Below, piece by piece: positions 62,624 to 64,000 of a DNA stretch of 64,000 nucleotides. Source of the DNA: Luidia sarsii (taxonomy: Eukaryota; Echinodermata; Asteroidea; Paxillosida; Luidiidae). The position numbers were made by a program, and so were the translations under genes. The notes beneath the pieces are model-generated. The model was given only the letters and a program-made list of their open reading frames with translations. It had not been told where the DNA came from and ran no database searches. The stretch is taken from assembly GCA_949987565.1 (NCBI GenBank), contig OX465105.1, positions 1,178,001-1,242,000 on the forward strand. Direction: 5' to 3'. Each line of letters starts with the position of its first letter. The first letter of the stretch is position 1.

Positions 62624-63828
62624 AGAATTAAAAGGAAGGGAAAAAATGTCCAGTGACGACTGAGTACATGATAATTAGGCCTACGACTTTTTTTAATCAT
62701 TTTTCCCGAGGGAAAGAAACCATGAAATTTTCACTTTTGGGGTTTAAAAACAAAACAAATCCAGACGGCCTCCAGAAAGAAAGTTGGTGGGGACGCTAAT
62801 CATGTTTCTTTTTTACTAATGACCTAATCGGATATGCAAGGAATGAGACTATGGCCGTTTACGAAACAAAGGCTTAGGCCTCGGTCATATTTCTCTTTAT
62901 AATGCCACAAGCATCTAGAAACAAGGGTTTGGCCCCAGTTTCTGGGTGAATACTCTGTACCTGGATTTTCATTTTTTGACGGTTACGAAGCCTAAGCCCT
63001 AGCATGATCCATGGATTTGTAAAGGGTCTATGACTATGACTGAGTGTAAACTATAGGCCTAATTATGCCAATTGAAAAATATGATAATACTATAGGGTAT
63101 AGGCCTAGGCCTTCATTTTTCAAAGACACCGTTTTGCCTGTCCAGACAGCATCCAAGTGTCAGGCCCTCTCTTTTGTCAGATTTACATTGAGCTCATTTA
63201 TGTCAGTTTGCAATCATTTTAAATATCTAGGCTATAAGTCGAAGTATCGTTTGAAAAGAAAAGGAAAATCCGTTAGCTTTTTTTCTCAAGTGTCAAACTG
63301 CTGCTATTAATTGGTTTCCATTTTTATTTTGAGGCAGATGGAGACTAATAATATCATAGACCAACCACAGGTAACCATAGAAACCAGTTCAGAATAGGCC
63401 TGTGGTGCACAAGTTATGTGAAAGCTTGTACATATACGCACTACATTACTGCATTGCACAATTTACTAGAAACCCTGCATGACTAGGGGGCCTAAGGTTT
63501 AGATAATTTTCTTCTTGAACTAAAAAACGAAACGAAACTTGCAAACGAAAACTTATAGCTGCGGCCCTTTTCGTTCATTGATTTAAGCTTCAAAATAACG
63601 CTTTTTTGTCTAAACAGGATGACCAGAATACCCCTGAATCCTCTCTTGTAGAAAACCTTACCTTGACCCTCGCCGCAATTGTCAATTTTCGTGAGTTTTT
63701 GACGTTATTTCAGTGCTATTATTTCAGCCTACATTTGGCACATAAAGGCGGTTGTTTACGTCGTATCGTCTGCACGCATGTGCTCGCACGCCCGTGCATA
63801 CTGCACAAAAGCCTTTGTCACGTTCAAA
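62624..63828. other. Flank rich in AGGCCT words, probable upstream region of the exon at 63,829
   Basis: TAGGCCTAGGCC-like words recur (about 62,680, 63,055, 63,100 and 63,395). No coding exon is supported. Toward the right end (about 63,755-63,805) CpG density rises (ACGTCGTATCGTCTGCACGC), which is consistent with a 5' untranslated or promoter region. Confidence 0.4.
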
Positions 63829-63919
63829 ATGGCTGCCGCCATGAGATCAGAACCCTTACGCGATTGGTCCAAAGTTCTGTTTTCCTGGCTGAACAACCAG
63901 AAGAGAAATTTCACATTTT
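63829..63919 (+). CDS. Candidate first coding exon of an unrecognised gene
   Basis: ATG at 63,829 sits in AAAATGG, with A at -3 and G at +4, and starts MAAAMRSEPLRDWSKVLFSW and ten further residues. A second in-frame ATG follows at 63,841 after GCCGCC. The frame reaches a strong splice donor, TTTT then GTAAGAGT, at 63,920, giving 30 codons plus one base. Without splicing the frame stays open to 63,975. The short tryptophan-containing helix is loosely like the start of some calponin-homology-type N-termini, which is a guess; I do not recognise the gene. The Ala-rich start with strong initiation context, the nearby CpG-rich stretch and the donor together make this the only credible protein-coding signal in the window. 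Confidence 0.45.
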
Positions 63920-64000
63920 GTAAGAGTAGAAAGTTGCGTACAATTATTCTTTACATAAATTATATTTCTAAATAGGAAATGATAGGAGCTAGCTTCACAA

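Noticed and set aside
63065..63310. 81-codon ATG frame
   Set aside because: AT-rich chance-length frame with no domain, weak context and no splice signals that make it coherent.

Overview
This window is eukaryotic, non-protein-coding satellite DNA followed by an older repeat-rich flank. TTAGGG-type telomere-like repeats, short inverted-repeat elements and a splice-donor-bounded candidate exon point to an animal. Recurrent AGGCCT words in the right flank are reminiscent of some marine invertebrate deuterostomes, but that placement is a low-confidence impression. Nothing here resembles bacterial or phage gene organisation.

Positions 1-56,592 are a satellite domain. Its unit is a rigid 464-bp monomer: I count 98 complete copies plus partial copies in eight head-to-tail blocks, all on the + strand. 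Seven near-identical 1,176-bp modules separate the blocks. Each module replaces the same internal segment of a monomer (offsets about 125-239). Spacings between modules are n x 464 + 1,072 bp with n = 20, 10, 13, 10, 13 and 7 (the last has a visible 4-bp insertion), as expected if one composite unit spread by unequal crossing-over. Larger recent duplications of 2,784, 10,352 and 7,104 bp are superimposed, and some leave hybrid monomers that mark the exchange points. The monomer itself is an ancient dimer of two diverged halves of about 230 and 234 bp.

Positions 56,592-56,987 form an interstitial telomere-like block: a degenerate CCCTAA-like tract, then a TTAGGG tract with about 27 exact hexamers, with a small hairpin at the switch point. 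It lies exactly between the youngest satellite and an older, longer version of the module (56,985-58,740) that is probably close to its ancestor.

Positions 58,740-64,000 are mostly single-copy. They hold three short inverted-repeat (MITE-like or foldback) elements, two of which carry degenerate telomere-like repeats inside them; diverged relics of the satellite half-repeat; several hairpins; one microsatellite; and, at the far right, a candidate first coding exon (63,829-63,919). There are no convincing protein-coding genes in the satellite: its short open frames recur only because the DNA recurs, and those on the + strand mostly begin at TTG. The genes do not form pathways; the biology here is the structure and turnover of a satellite beside telomere-like DNA.
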